From positions 43,267 through 107,266 of IMG/VR virus record IMGVR_UViG_3300031857_000053: DNA of 64,000 nucleotides. One strand, written 5' to 3'. This DNA comes from a virus. The notes under the pieces are model-generated. The model was given only the letters and a program-made list of their open reading frames with translations. It made no database searches and was not told where the DNA came from. Of the stretch, positions 47,521 to 53,788 are shown one piece after another (within the stretch, counting starts at the first letter, position 1; the number at the start of each line of letters is the position of its first letter). Position numbers and translations under genes: made by a program.

Positions 47521-48227
47521 GTGATTTGTTGTTTATTGTTGCTAATTAATATTTCATTTATTTTTCCGAAGATGTTTCCAGATTCCCAAACTTGTAGATT
47601 ATTTTGACTAGCTGATGCTGGATGAGTACAAAATAGTTTATAATTATTATCTGGTATAGAGCTTTCCCATTCGCGGGATTTTTTACCTAGAAAAACATAT
47701 ATCATATCTTTCTTCTTGTGTGAAAGGATATCAAATAGATATGCGATAAAGGGGCTCCATAGATTTTGGTGTTGATCTATTTTATTAATAGTAGTAGTAA
47801 GAGAGAGATTAAGAAGTAATACTCCTTGGTTAGCCCAACATTTTAAATCAGTAATAATCTCTTTGTCCTCTTCCTGGTAGATGTTTTGATTAATATCTCG
47901 TAGCATATAACGTAATGAAGCTTGGAGTTTATGGTTATTACTACAGGAAAAAGCTAGACCATCAGCTACATCAGGGTAGGGATAAGGTTCGGGTGATAGT
48001 AAAACCACCTTGAGACTATTGTAAGGACACTCCTCGAAACATCTAAAGACTTGTTTAAGAACGGGAGTGAATCTTTTGTTGTCTTTGGCTTGTTCTAATA
48101 GAGTGTTTAAGATGTTTGTAAAATCACCACTTAGGATGAATCCTTTGAGTGGGTCACTCCATCCCGAGGGTACTAATCTTTGATAGAGTTTCTTTTGTAC
48201 ATCTTGTATGTTTACTCTTTCTAGCAT
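47514..48227 (-). CDS. Uracil-DNA glycosylase-like protein with altered active site
   Basis: A family 1-type uracil-DNA glycosylase fold: VVLLSPEPYPYPDVADGLAFS at 74-94, GVLLLNLSLTT at 135-145 and THPASAS at 201-207 occupy the positions of the three canonical motifs (GQDPYH, LLLN, HPSPLS). The catalytic Asp is replaced by Glu80 and the motif His by Pro83, while Asn140 and His202 are retained. Phage glycosylases may repair uracil or be remodelled to bind DNA or other proteins. The first ATG at 48227 gives a normal length of 237. Confidence 0.75.
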   Translation of the reverse strand: MLERVNIQDVQKKLYQRLVPSGWSDPLKGFILSGDFTNILNTLLEQAKDNKRFTPVLKQVFRCFEECPYNSLKVVLLSPEPYPYPDVADGLAFSCSNNHKLQASLRYMLRDINQNIYQEEDKEIITDLKCWANQGVLLLNLSLTTTINKIDQHQNLWSPFIAYLFDILSHKKKDMIYVFLGKKSREWESSIPDNNYKLFCTHPASASQNNLQVWESGNIFGKINEILISNNKQQITW

Positions 48228-48243
48228 ATGTAAATTTAAACTT

Positions 48244-48273
48244 TTGTTATTTAAATAAAAAATTGTATTTTTG
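48244..48273 (+). promoter_or_regulatory. Bacteroidota-type promoter with near-zero leader
   Basis: TTG at 48244-48246, a 19-bp spacer and TATTTTTG at 48266-48273 match the Bacteroidota -33/-7 consensus well. The gene's ATG starts only 5 bp later (48278), so transcription would begin at or next to the start codon and the message may be leaderless. Confidence 0.65.
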
Positions 48274-48277
48274 GTAT

Positions 48278-48619
48278 ATGAAAATAAAGGTACCAGCGTT
48301 TGAGACCAAGTCTCTTGTAAAGTTAGAAATCCCAGGGGTTTTCTATCAAAGGATTCAGAGTTTAATGTTTTACTTTATTAGTCTACACTCGAAGGAAGAG
48401 TTTGAAGTTTCTTTCAATAAGCTTACTGCGGGTAATAAACCTGAGAATGCTTTAGACTTACACCTTCAAACTCTTCTTACTCTTGTTTCTGAGACCGAGC
48501 AAGCTATGCAAAAGCAAAACTTAACTACTATGGAAGTGGTGGATATTGATGAGAGTTCTTTATCTGAACAATCTTTAGCTGATATCAAATCTAAGTTTGA
48601 GGTTGTTGATGGAAATTAA
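48278..48619 (+). CDS. Hypothetical acidic protein on the opposite strand (113 aa)
   Basis: Starts at MKIKVPAFETKSL just after a good promoter; an upstream in-frame ATG at 48149 lies inside the glycosylase gene on the other strand and is rejected. The protein is mixed: a beta-like N-terminus, helical centre (LHLQTLLTLVSETEQAM) and acidic C-terminus. Not recognised. It is one of the few + strand genes in the right block and overlaps the tail of the converging 136-aa gene by 29 bp. Confidence 0.7.
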   Translation: MKIKVPAFETKSLVKLEIPGVFYQRIQSLMFYFISLHSKEEFEVSFNKLTAGNKPENALDLHLQTLLTLVSETEQAMQKQNLTTMEVVDIDESSLSEQSLADIKSKFEVVDGN

Positions 48620-49001
48620 TTCCAACAGTTTCTCCAATTTGATTAATAGCTTCTATTACTAAACCTAGTTCATCTTTTGAACAGTCTCCTAAAGATTTAC
48701 ATATCATAAACATTTCATCTCCTATCTGTTTTTTTATACAAAGACCAGCTTGTCTTTTTACTTCAAGTTTCATATCTTCGAAGGTATATCCTAATTCTTT
48801 TGCTAGTTCTCGAATACACACATGTATTTTAGCTAATTGAGGCACGGTGCCATTATCTTCATTAGCTTCCATGAATACTTCTACTTGTTGACTCTCGCTT
48901 ATTCCATCTAGAAAAAGCTTATACTTTTCTGGAGAAATAGGAGTTAATGTTCCAAGTAAATTCTTTATAAATTTACCATGATAGATATTATGTTTACTCA
49001 T
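48591..49001 (-). CDS. NinB-like or hypothetical phage protein (136 aa)
   Basis: A 136-residue protein. The central part (QLAKIHVCIRELAKELGYTFEDMKLEVKR) and the following helical half resemble NinB/Orf-type recombination proteins in layout, but the match is weak and I am not sure. Gln-rich extreme C-terminus. Its stop codon lies inside the end of the + strand gene at 48278-48619. Confidence 0.55.
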   Translation of the reverse strand: MSKHNIYHGKFIKNLLGTLTPISPEKYKLFLDGISESQQVEVFMEANEDNGTVPQLAKIHVCIRELAKELGYTFEDMKLEVKRQAGLCIKKQIGDEMFMICKSLGDCSKDELGLVIEAINQIGETVGINFHQQPQT

Positions 49002-49003
49002 AA

Positions 49004-49144
49004 CTATTTATTTTTACCTAGTAATCTTTGTTTCTTTTTATACTCAGCAATTGCTTTCTTTACTTCAAGTTTTTCTTCAGCAGTTTTTTTAAAAGTTTGC
49101 ATACCCCCAACTTGAGGTCTATTTTCTATTGTAATATTTTCCAT
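49004..49144 (-). CDS. Small basic protein (46 aa)
   Basis: An open frame from ATG at 49144 to TAG at 49004 that fills the gap between two coding genes, ending 2 bp before the next start. The product is basic and helical (EEKLEVKKAIAEYKKKQRLL). Leader AAATTAT-type A/T-rich sequence matches neighbouring starts. Not recognised. Confidence 0.6.
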   Translation of the reverse strand: MENITIENRPQVGGMQTFKKTAEEKLEVKKAIAEYKKKQRLLGKNK

Positions 49145-49165
49145 TTTTTATTATAATTTTATTAG

Positions 49166-49417
49166 TTATATATCATCAGCATTATTAAGAAACCCAAGCA
49201 TCTTGTTGCGCTCTTCAATTTCTTCTAATCTTCCACCTTTAAGTTCAATAATAGATTCTGTTCCTAATTCTAAATCAGTCTCTACTTCTTCATAAAAGCG
49301 TATTACTTTCTCAAGCTTATTAGCAAATCCTTTGGTCACTGGTTGATCTCTAAGGATAGACTGGAGATACTTAAGCATCTCCTTGTCTTTACATATATCT
49401 TTAAGACTTACTTTCAT
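49166..49417 (-). CDS. Hypothetical protein (83 aa)
   Basis: Not recognised. Charged helical protein (KDKEMLKYLQSILRD, IRFYEEVETDLELG, GRLEEIEERNKML), following the GroES-like gene after 2 bp and probably translated with it. Confidence 0.65.
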   Translation of the reverse strand: MKVSLKDICKDKEMLKYLQSILRDQPVTKGFANKLEKVIRFYEEVETDLELGTESIIELKGGRLEEIEERNKMLGFLNNADDI

Positions 49418-49419
49418 GA

Positions 49420-49701
49420 TTAATCTTTTTTCCAGATTATTGATATGTCTCTATCTGGGACCATAAAGAAGTAGTCTTTCTCTATTTGGATTACTTCAGC
49501 GCGTTCTAATGCTGTACCAATATATACGCGATCACCTACTACAACATTGGTAACTTCATCACCAACATGTGTAACCTCAAGCGCAGTATAACTTTTCATT
49601 AGATCTGCATCAATAGAAGCTTTATCTGCTTCACTTAATTCAATCTTTGATTCTTTTCTTGCTGGTTTCTTTACCAGTACTCTTTTACCTAGTAGTTTCA
49701 T
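49420..49701 (-). CDS. groES: GroES-like co-chaperonin
   Basis: A 93-residue Cpn10-like protein that may replace or supplement host GroES to fold phage proteins. MKLLGKRVLVKKPARKES matches the GroES start (PLxDRVLVKK), ALEVTHVGDEVTNVVVGDRVYIG matches the VxAVGxG...VKVGDxVxF part, and AEVIQIEKDYFFMVPDRDI matches the closing strand. The start at 49701 is chosen to fit the GroES fold; an upstream in-frame ATG at 49755 falls inside the radical SAM gene. The mobile loop segment (about 15-30) is short and Lys/Ser/Glu-rich. No GroEL gene is seen in the window. Confidence 0.75.
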   Translation of the reverse strand: MKLLGKRVLVKKPARKESKIELSEADKASIDADLMKSYTALEVTHVGDEVTNVVVGDRVYIGTALERAEVIQIEKDYFFMVPDRDISIIWKKD

Positions 49702-49727
49702 ATTTATTTGTTTTGGGTTTATGTAAT

Positions 49728-50591
49728 TTAAAATATATATCTTATCGTGTTCCAAGGGATAATTTGATCATGTAACTCAGTCCATTCTTTTATATACTGA
49801 GCTTTGAGATTGTATTTATACCTTATGTTTTCACCACCATACTGTGATACTTTATCCTCTTGGATCTCTGGGTTCCATAGTAGATGTTCTCCTGGTAGAT
49901 TGTTAGCTACGTTATACTGATGTTTAGCTTCATTGTGTGTAAGGAAAATTACCTCAGCTTTGACCTTGTCTTTGTGGTCTTCTTTAACAAAGTAATTGAT
50001 AATGTTAAACAAGTTTCTGTAGCTGTCTAACCAACCATCTGTTACTATTACCGGAGAGAAGTTTATATGCACATCATACCCAGCATAAATGAATTTGTCT
50101 ATAGCTTTTATTCTGTCTAAGATAAGACTTGTATTAGGCTCTAGATAATCTGCATATACTTGTGGCATGAGACTAAATCTTATCCTGATTTTACCTTGTG
50201 GGTGTACATAGTACAACAAGTTCTCATTTACATACTTGGTAGCAAAGGATCCCATCGCTCTAGGATGATTCTTAAAGAAGTCAAATATCTTTTGCCACTC
50301 GTGATACTTAGCATGTAAAGCAAAATCTTCATTGCAGGATATATCATAAGTGATATATTCTGGGTGAGTTTGATTAGGTTTTTCTACATCGGCAAAGGTA
50401 CAATGATTATTTATCTCTGTAAGAATATCCATAGTGTTTGTGGCTATATCTAATCCCTCAGATTTATGTCTTTTCATATAACAGTAAGTACAGTTATATA
50501 AACAACCATGACCAAAGGAAGGGCTGATATAATCAGTTGACCTTCCCGATGATCTTATGGTCATAGACTTTCTAGTTACGTGTGTTACCAT
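49728..50591 (-). CDS. Radical SAM enzyme of the spore photoproduct lyase type
   Basis: An iron-sulfur radical SAM protein with the cluster motif C30-x3-C34-x2-C37 in GHGCLYNCTYCYM. The N-terminal VTRKSMTIRSSGRSTDYISPSFGH and the SFAT, IRIRFSL, KAIDKFIYAGYDVHINFSP blocks follow spore photoproduct lyase-type proteins. These repair thymine photoproducts in spores; in phages the family likely acts on DNA damage or modification, but the substrate here is unknown. The start at 50591 keeps the conserved VxxKS segment and overlaps the 70-aa gene by 20 bp; an internal ATG at 50564 would remove that overlap. Confidence 0.8.
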   Translation of the reverse strand: MVTHVTRKSMTIRSSGRSTDYISPSFGHGCLYNCTYCYMKRHKSEGLDIATNTMDILTEINNHCTFADVEKPNQTHPEYITYDISCNEDFALHAKYHEWQKIFDFFKNHPRAMGSFATKYVNENLLYYVHPQGKIRIRFSLMPQVYADYLEPNTSLILDRIKAIDKFIYAGYDVHINFSPVIVTDGWLDSYRNLFNIINYFVKEDHKDKVKAEVIFLTHNEAKHQYNVANNLPGEHLLWNPEIQEDKVSQYGGENIRYKYNLKAQYIKEWTELHDQIIPWNTIRYIF

Positions 50592-50784
50592 CCTGTTTTA
50601 TTTTATCAGCATAATCTTCTAAAGCTTGTCTATAACCAGCTTCAAAAGCTTCTTTTATTTCTTCATATCTTTCATATTTAGAAATATGATCACCCTTTTC
50701 CATGTGATACTTATTGTCTGCATATTTATGAGCATCAGCCCATGGATTGTTTGCTAACTCTTTGATTGTTAATTCTTTACTCAT
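50572..50784 (-). CDS. Small helical phage protein (70 aa)
   Basis: Begins MSKELTIKELANNPWADAHKYAD and ends EAFEAGYRQALEDYADKIKQ. The last part (GYRQALEDYA) recurs in many small Bacteroidota phage proteins. Overlaps the radical SAM gene by 20 bp, suggesting joint translation. Function unknown. Confidence 0.65.
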   Translation of the reverse strand: MSKELTIKELANNPWADAHKYADNKYHMEKGDHISKYERYEEIKEAFEAGYRQALEDYADKIKQDGNTRN

Positions 50785-50817
50785 AGGTTTAATTTATTGA
50801 AGTGTACTTAGCGACAA

Positions 50818-51190
50818 GTTACCAGCAATGCTACAACCATTGTCCAGTAAGTAAATCTGCATCTCCGTTCATAAAATCTTCGTCAGTTGGCTCTCTGCTT
50901 TCTCCGAATGTTTCTTTTTCGGCATCCCAACCGCATTTACTACAACTTTGATAATCAAAATCAATATCATCGTAGTGTCTGCCACATTTAGGGCAATCCT
51001 TATGCGGTTGGTTTTCGTAGTATTCATCATCGTAGAAATCATCTTCCAAATCCGCACTGCTGGTAACAGCACCTTGTTGCAATGCGGGATTTTTCGGTTC
51101 ATTTAAGTTTTCTGCTTCCATTGAAATTTTATTTTAAGTTGATAATTATAGGTTTCAAAATCCCGCACTGACAACAAGCTGCGGAACGTT
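50818..51190. repeat. Inverted repeats around an apparently acquired segment
   Basis: GTTACCAGCAATGC at 50818-50831 and GCACTGCTGGTAAC at 51054-51067 form an inverted repeat (13 of 14 match). A second inverted pair, GCGGGATTTT near 51082 and AAAATCCCGC near 51157, lies to the right. The flanks (for example GCGGAACGTTAGCACC at 51181-51196) have a composition unlike the rest of the phage. Confidence 0.6.
50831..51121 (-). CDS. Zinc-ribbon protein in host-like DNA
   Basis: A 96-residue acidic protein with two zinc knuckles, CPKCG near 43-47 and CSKCG near 60-64, a DYQS/CSKCGW layout typical of single zinc ribbons. Codon use and GC are higher than those of the neighbours. The start MEAENLNEPKNPALQQGAV and the flanking sequence resemble small cassette genes of Bacteroidota genomes, suggesting recent transfer. 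Function unknown. Confidence 0.65.
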   Translation of the reverse strand: MEAENLNEPKNPALQQGAVTSSADLEDDFYDDEYYENQPHKDCPKCGRHYDDIDFDYQSCSKCGWDAEKETFGESREPTDEDFMNGDADLLTGQWL

Positions 51191-51200
51191 AGCACCAATT

Positions 51201-51401
51201 TTAAGAAGTGCTATTACTAACAATTTCATCATTCAAAAACTTTTCTACGCTTTCTCTTCTTGGTGTTTTCAAAATTATAATTTGACTCCCATCGGTGTCG
51301 TGCAAATGAAATAACACTTGTGCTTCAAATTTCATACCCACATCACCATTTTTAGGTGAAATAGTTACTACTTTTAATTCTGTATCTTTAAATTTATTCA
51401 T
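51201..51401 (-). CDS. Hypothetical protein (66 aa) at the edge of the acquired segment
   Basis: Not recognised. Predicted beta-rich fold (ELKVVTISPKNGDVGMKFEA, VLFHLHDTDGSQIIIL). It overlaps the GH73-like gene end by 8 bp. Its C-terminal codons are followed by the higher-GC segment. Confidence 0.6.
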   Translation of the reverse strand: MNKFKDTELKVVTISPKNGDVGMKFEAQVLFHLHDTDGSQIIILKTPRRESVEKFLNDEIVSNSTS

Positions 51402-51711
51402 AGTTTAAGTTAATATGTTTAAGTTTCCAGATGTATTTAGGATCTTCAGCATAGCCAATTTTAGTTAAGAAAGTATAGTAATTTCCTCTTTTATATCGCG
51501 AATATATTTGTTTTGCATATTCTTCACAAGCTTGTTCTACAGATTCAAATTCTTGTATTTTTCCTTTGTAACTTAATCCAAAAGGATTACACTTGTTTAT
51601 AAAAGCATCAGATTTTAACCATCCAGTTTCTAATACAGCTTGCTTAGTAACAATTTCTGCGTGTTCACACGGCATATACTGGCACATAAGTGTAAAAATA
51701 AATTTTAGCAT
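51394..51711 (-). CDS. GH73-like glucosaminidase (probable lysin)
   Basis: A 105-residue protein with QAVLETGWLKSDAFINKCNPFGL at 24-46, the FlgJ/LytD-type (GH73) active site with Glu28 as the probable catalytic acid and the characteristic NPFG turn. Expected to cleave peptidoglycan at lysis or entry. It is unusually short, and has no separate wall-binding domain or signal peptide beyond a weakly hydrophobic start. It lies beside a lipoprotein and a tiny membrane protein gene, consistent with a lysis cassette. Confidence 0.75.
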   Translation of the reverse strand: MLKFIFTLMCQYMPCEHAEIVTKQAVLETGWLKSDAFINKCNPFGLSYKGKIQEFESVEQACEEYAKQIYSRYKRGNYYTFLTKIGYAEDPKYIWKLKHINLNYE

Positions 51712-51722
51712 AAGCTATTAGT

Positions 51723-52043
51723 TTATTTATTTCTTCTTTCTTCATTAATTAGATATAAAGCATAACCTACTGAATCAGTTTCAGCCACCTTTTGGATTGC
51801 TTGTTTCTCACTTAATCCTGCTTCTGTAAATCTAATTGCGCGATCATAAAATTCTTCTAGATGAACACGTGCTTCATGAGTAGAGTCTGCTAATCTATTA
51901 AGTGAGTCAGAGCTTTTTCTTAATCTTTGGATTTTTTCTCTAGATTCTTTTTCCTCTTTTGTTTCGGTTGGTTGTTCTTCTTTAGGAGAACAAGAGAAAA
52001 TTAATAAAGCTAATGCTGCAATAGTTAAAGTTGTTTTTTTCAT
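51723..52043 (-). CDS. Lipoprotein (possible o-spanin)
   Basis: An outer-membrane-type lipoprotein: MKKTTLTIAALALLIFSCS has a lipobox with Cys18. The mature part is charged and helical (EKESREKIQRLRKSSDSLNRL), rich in heptad-like repeats. Placed between a GH73-like lysin and a 29-residue membrane protein, it may be an o-spanin or a superinfection lipoprotein. It is followed after 20 bp by the tiny gene on the upstream side. Confidence 0.7.
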   Translation of the reverse strand: MKKTTLTIAALALLIFSCSPKEEQPTETKEEKESREKIQRLRKSSDSLNRLADSTHEARVHLEEFYDRAIRFTEAGLSEKQAIQKVAETDSVGYALYLINEERRNK

Positions 52044-52063
52044 GTTGTTTTTTATTTATTTAT

Positions 52064-52153
52064 TTATTTTAGTAAAGCAAGAATTGATATGATTAAGCTC
52101 ATACAAGCTATAAGTAATGCAATAGTGCTACGATTACTATATCTTTTTTTCAT
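52064..52153 (-). CDS. 29-residue membrane microprotein
   Basis: Open frame from ATG 52153 to TAA 52064: MKKRYSNRSTIALLLACMSL region then a hydrophobic helix of about 18 residues and a final Lys. Basic start followed by a single transmembrane segment is typical of tiny phage membrane proteins. It overlaps the end of the 156-aa gene by 17 bp and precedes the lipoprotein gene. A holin or antiholin role is possible, not shown. Confidence 0.55.
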   Translation of the reverse strand: MKKRYSNRSTIALLIACMSLIISILALLK

Positions 52154-52607
52154 ATTTAATTTTATTTAATTTTCTAATATAGATTAGTTGTTCATCAATT
52201 GATTTGAATGTATTATTTGATTCTATCTTTTGAATTAATCTTTCTTTATAAGATCTAGATTCAGTGTGTTGATAGAACCTTTCTCTTTCAATATCTTTTA
52301 ATGAATAATCTAATTTTTTTATTACACCATCATTACAAAACTTTTCTAAATCATCTTCTGTTAATTCAGTATAATATCCTGTAAACTTAGATTTAAGTTT
52401 TGCTTTTGGTTGATTATATTTATCAGTAGCCGGCATTACTTTTATCCTTTCGGTATAATCTGAAAATACAATATAGATAACATCTCTTACTACTTCAGAT
52501 GGTAATTGAAGCAACCTTGCTGTATGTAATATTGTTCTATTTTCTTTGATACAATAGCGATAAATTTTTTTACGCAATGTCAAAGACATACGAGTACATG
52601 GTGTCAT
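52137..52607 (-). CDS. Helix-turn-helix-like small protein (156 aa)
   Basis: Not firmly recognised. The N-terminal 45 residues (RKKIYRYCIKENRTILHTARLLQLPSEVVRDVI) have the spacing of a helix-turn-helix domain, so DNA binding is possible. The rest is Lys/Glu-rich and probably helical, ending in KIKYEKKI. It is transcribed with the lysis-type genes downstream; a regulator of them would fit but is speculative. Confidence 0.6.
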   Translation of the reverse strand: MTPCTRMSLTLRKKIYRYCIKENRTILHTARLLQLPSEVVRDVIYIVFSDYTERIKVMPATDKYNQPKAKLKSKFTGYYTELTEDDLEKFCNDGVIKKLDYSLKDIERERFYQHTESRSYKERLIQKIESNNTFKSIDEQLIYIRKLNKIKYEKKI

Positions 52608-52624
52608 GATATTTTAATTATTAT

Positions 52625-52936
52625 TTATACTGCTTCTGGGAATTCTACTGCTTCTTTTTCAGCTTCTCTCATTATTTTTTCTAATTTCTCTTCTACCCAA
52701 GCATCTTCTACAAATTGATCTACAATAATACCAAATCTATTTGCAGCAAAATATTGATAAGGGAAACAAGAATCAAGATCTATTTCTGCTAATTTATAAC
52801 CTAAAAGATTTCCTTGCATACGCATTTTACTAACTTCTATTACTGTATACTGATGACCTTTGGTAATCCATTTGGAGGTTGGAATACCATCGGGTCTATT
52901 AGCATCATCTATACAAAGTACTTCAAATGGTTTCAT
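52625..52936 (-). CDS. Hypothetical protein (103 aa)
   Basis: Not recognised. Compact N-terminal domain (FEVLCIDDANRPDGIPTSKW, GHQYTVIEV) probably beta-rich, followed by a helical acidic tail (EEKLEKIMREAEKEAVEF). Overlaps the upstream gene by 14 bp. Confidence 0.6.
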   Translation of the reverse strand: MKPFEVLCIDDANRPDGIPTSKWITKGHQYTVIEVSKMRMQGNLLGYKLAEIDLDSCFPYQYFAANRFGIIVDQFVEDAWVEEKLEKIMREAEKEAVEFPEAV

Positions 52937-53207
52937 CTTTTACTGTTTCAAAATAATTAGGATTCCATTCTGGATTAGTACACATAGATTTTTCCAATTC
53001 ACCACGTTGTTCTGATTCAAATCTTAATTGTTTATGATACTCTTCTTCTGTTTTAATTTCAAAACTTTTTCCAAGATTTTTTATTAATTGCCAATCATTA
53101 TCATATACACCTAGATCAATGATTAATCCTTTTTCTGTAGGCATAGTGAAAAATTGTAAATTAAATACTTGATTATCTTTTTTTACTTTTAAACTTGTAG
53201 TAGCCAT
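52923..53207 (-). CDS. Hypothetical protein (94 aa)
   Basis: Not recognised. A small mixed alpha/beta protein with a beta-like first half (TTSLKVKKDNQVFNLQFFTM). One base separates it from the next gene upstream. No catalytic motif. Confidence 0.6.
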   Translation of the reverse strand: MATTSLKVKKDNQVFNLQFFTMPTEKGLIIDLGVYDNDWQLIKNLGKSFEIKTEEEYHKQLRFESEQRGELEKSMCTNPEWNPNYFETVKDETI

Positions 53208-53208
53208 T

Positions 53209-53388
53209 TTAATTAGATTTTATCTTTTTATTGCAAAATAAACATTTCCAAGTGGATATTCCAGTTCTTTTTCCGGATCTTTTTATTATGGTAAATTGAT
53301 GTATACAATTTTCATTGACTTTTTTTTTCGAGGCACTAATATAAGATTTTTTTTTCTTAGTGGTACTCTTTTTTTTATTTTTTATCAT
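53209..53388 (-). CDS. Small basic protein with possible zinc-binding motif
   Basis: The start MIKNKKKSTTKKKK at 53388 is preferred over an ATG at 53421 that overlaps the ClpS-like gene. About 59 residues, very Lys-rich, with CIHQ and WKCLFCNKK giving a possible Cys/His zinc site. Likely nucleic-acid binding. Codons repeat AAA and TTT, so the exact start is uncertain. Confidence 0.5.
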   Translation of the reverse strand: MIKNKKKSTTKKKKSYISASKKKVNENCIHQFTIIKRSGKRTGISTWKCLFCNKKIKSN

Positions 53389-53393
53389 AATAA

Positions 53394-53684
53394 TTAGATC
53401 ATTTTTACAGATAAACCGCAATCTAATAGAGCAAAATATACATCTTGCAATTGACTTATGGTTCCTCTTTTAATCTCACATTTTCCTTTGTAATGAGTGA
53501 GTATGGCACATTGTTCTGCTTGTTCTAAACTATGTTTACAATATTTTATTAAACAATCTATAACATGATCAAAACTATTATACTCATCGTTTATAAGTAG
53601 CAATGTTTTTTCATCATTTATTCCTAGAACTTCTACAGTTTCTTCTTCTATTTCTACTTCAGGAAATAATATTAATTTTAGCAT
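53394..53684 (-). CDS. clpS: ClpS-like N-degron adaptor
   Basis: A 96-residue protein strikingly like ClpS, the adaptor that brings N-degron substrates to ClpAP/ClpCP. LLLINDEYNSFDHVIDCLIK (28-47) matches the LVNDDYTPMEFVIDVL block with the Asn32/Asp33 pair, and ILTHYKGKCEI (61-71) carries the His64 of the substrate pocket. A helix (LEQAEQCAI) lies between, as expected. Phage-encoded ClpS could redirect the host protease; the pocket Met region is not conserved enough to predict specificity. Confidence 0.75.
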   Translation of the reverse strand: MLKLILFPEVEIEEETVEVLGINDEKTLLLINDEYNSFDHVIDCLIKYCKHSLEQAEQCAILTHYKGKCEIKRGTISQLQDVYFALLDCGLSVKMI

Positions 53685-53707
53685 AGTTAAATAAATTATA
53701 ATGTTAT

Positions 53708-53788
53708 CTAAAATAGAAACACTTTACCGGGATTTATTTATTGTATTATAATACCCGGTTTTAAAGTGTTTGTGTCTTTCTATTTTAG
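53708..53788 (-). repeat. Long inverted repeat between helicase and ClpS-like genes
   Basis: CTAAAATAGAAACACTTTACCGGG (24 bp) is matched by its reverse complement interrupted by a small insertion: 12 bp at the base, 7 in the middle and 6 at the top, with an AT-rich loop of about 22 nt. It overlaps the end of the SF2 helicase gene. No long T-run follows on either side, so it may be a processing or protective hairpin, an attenuator or a recombination scar. Confidence 0.7.
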
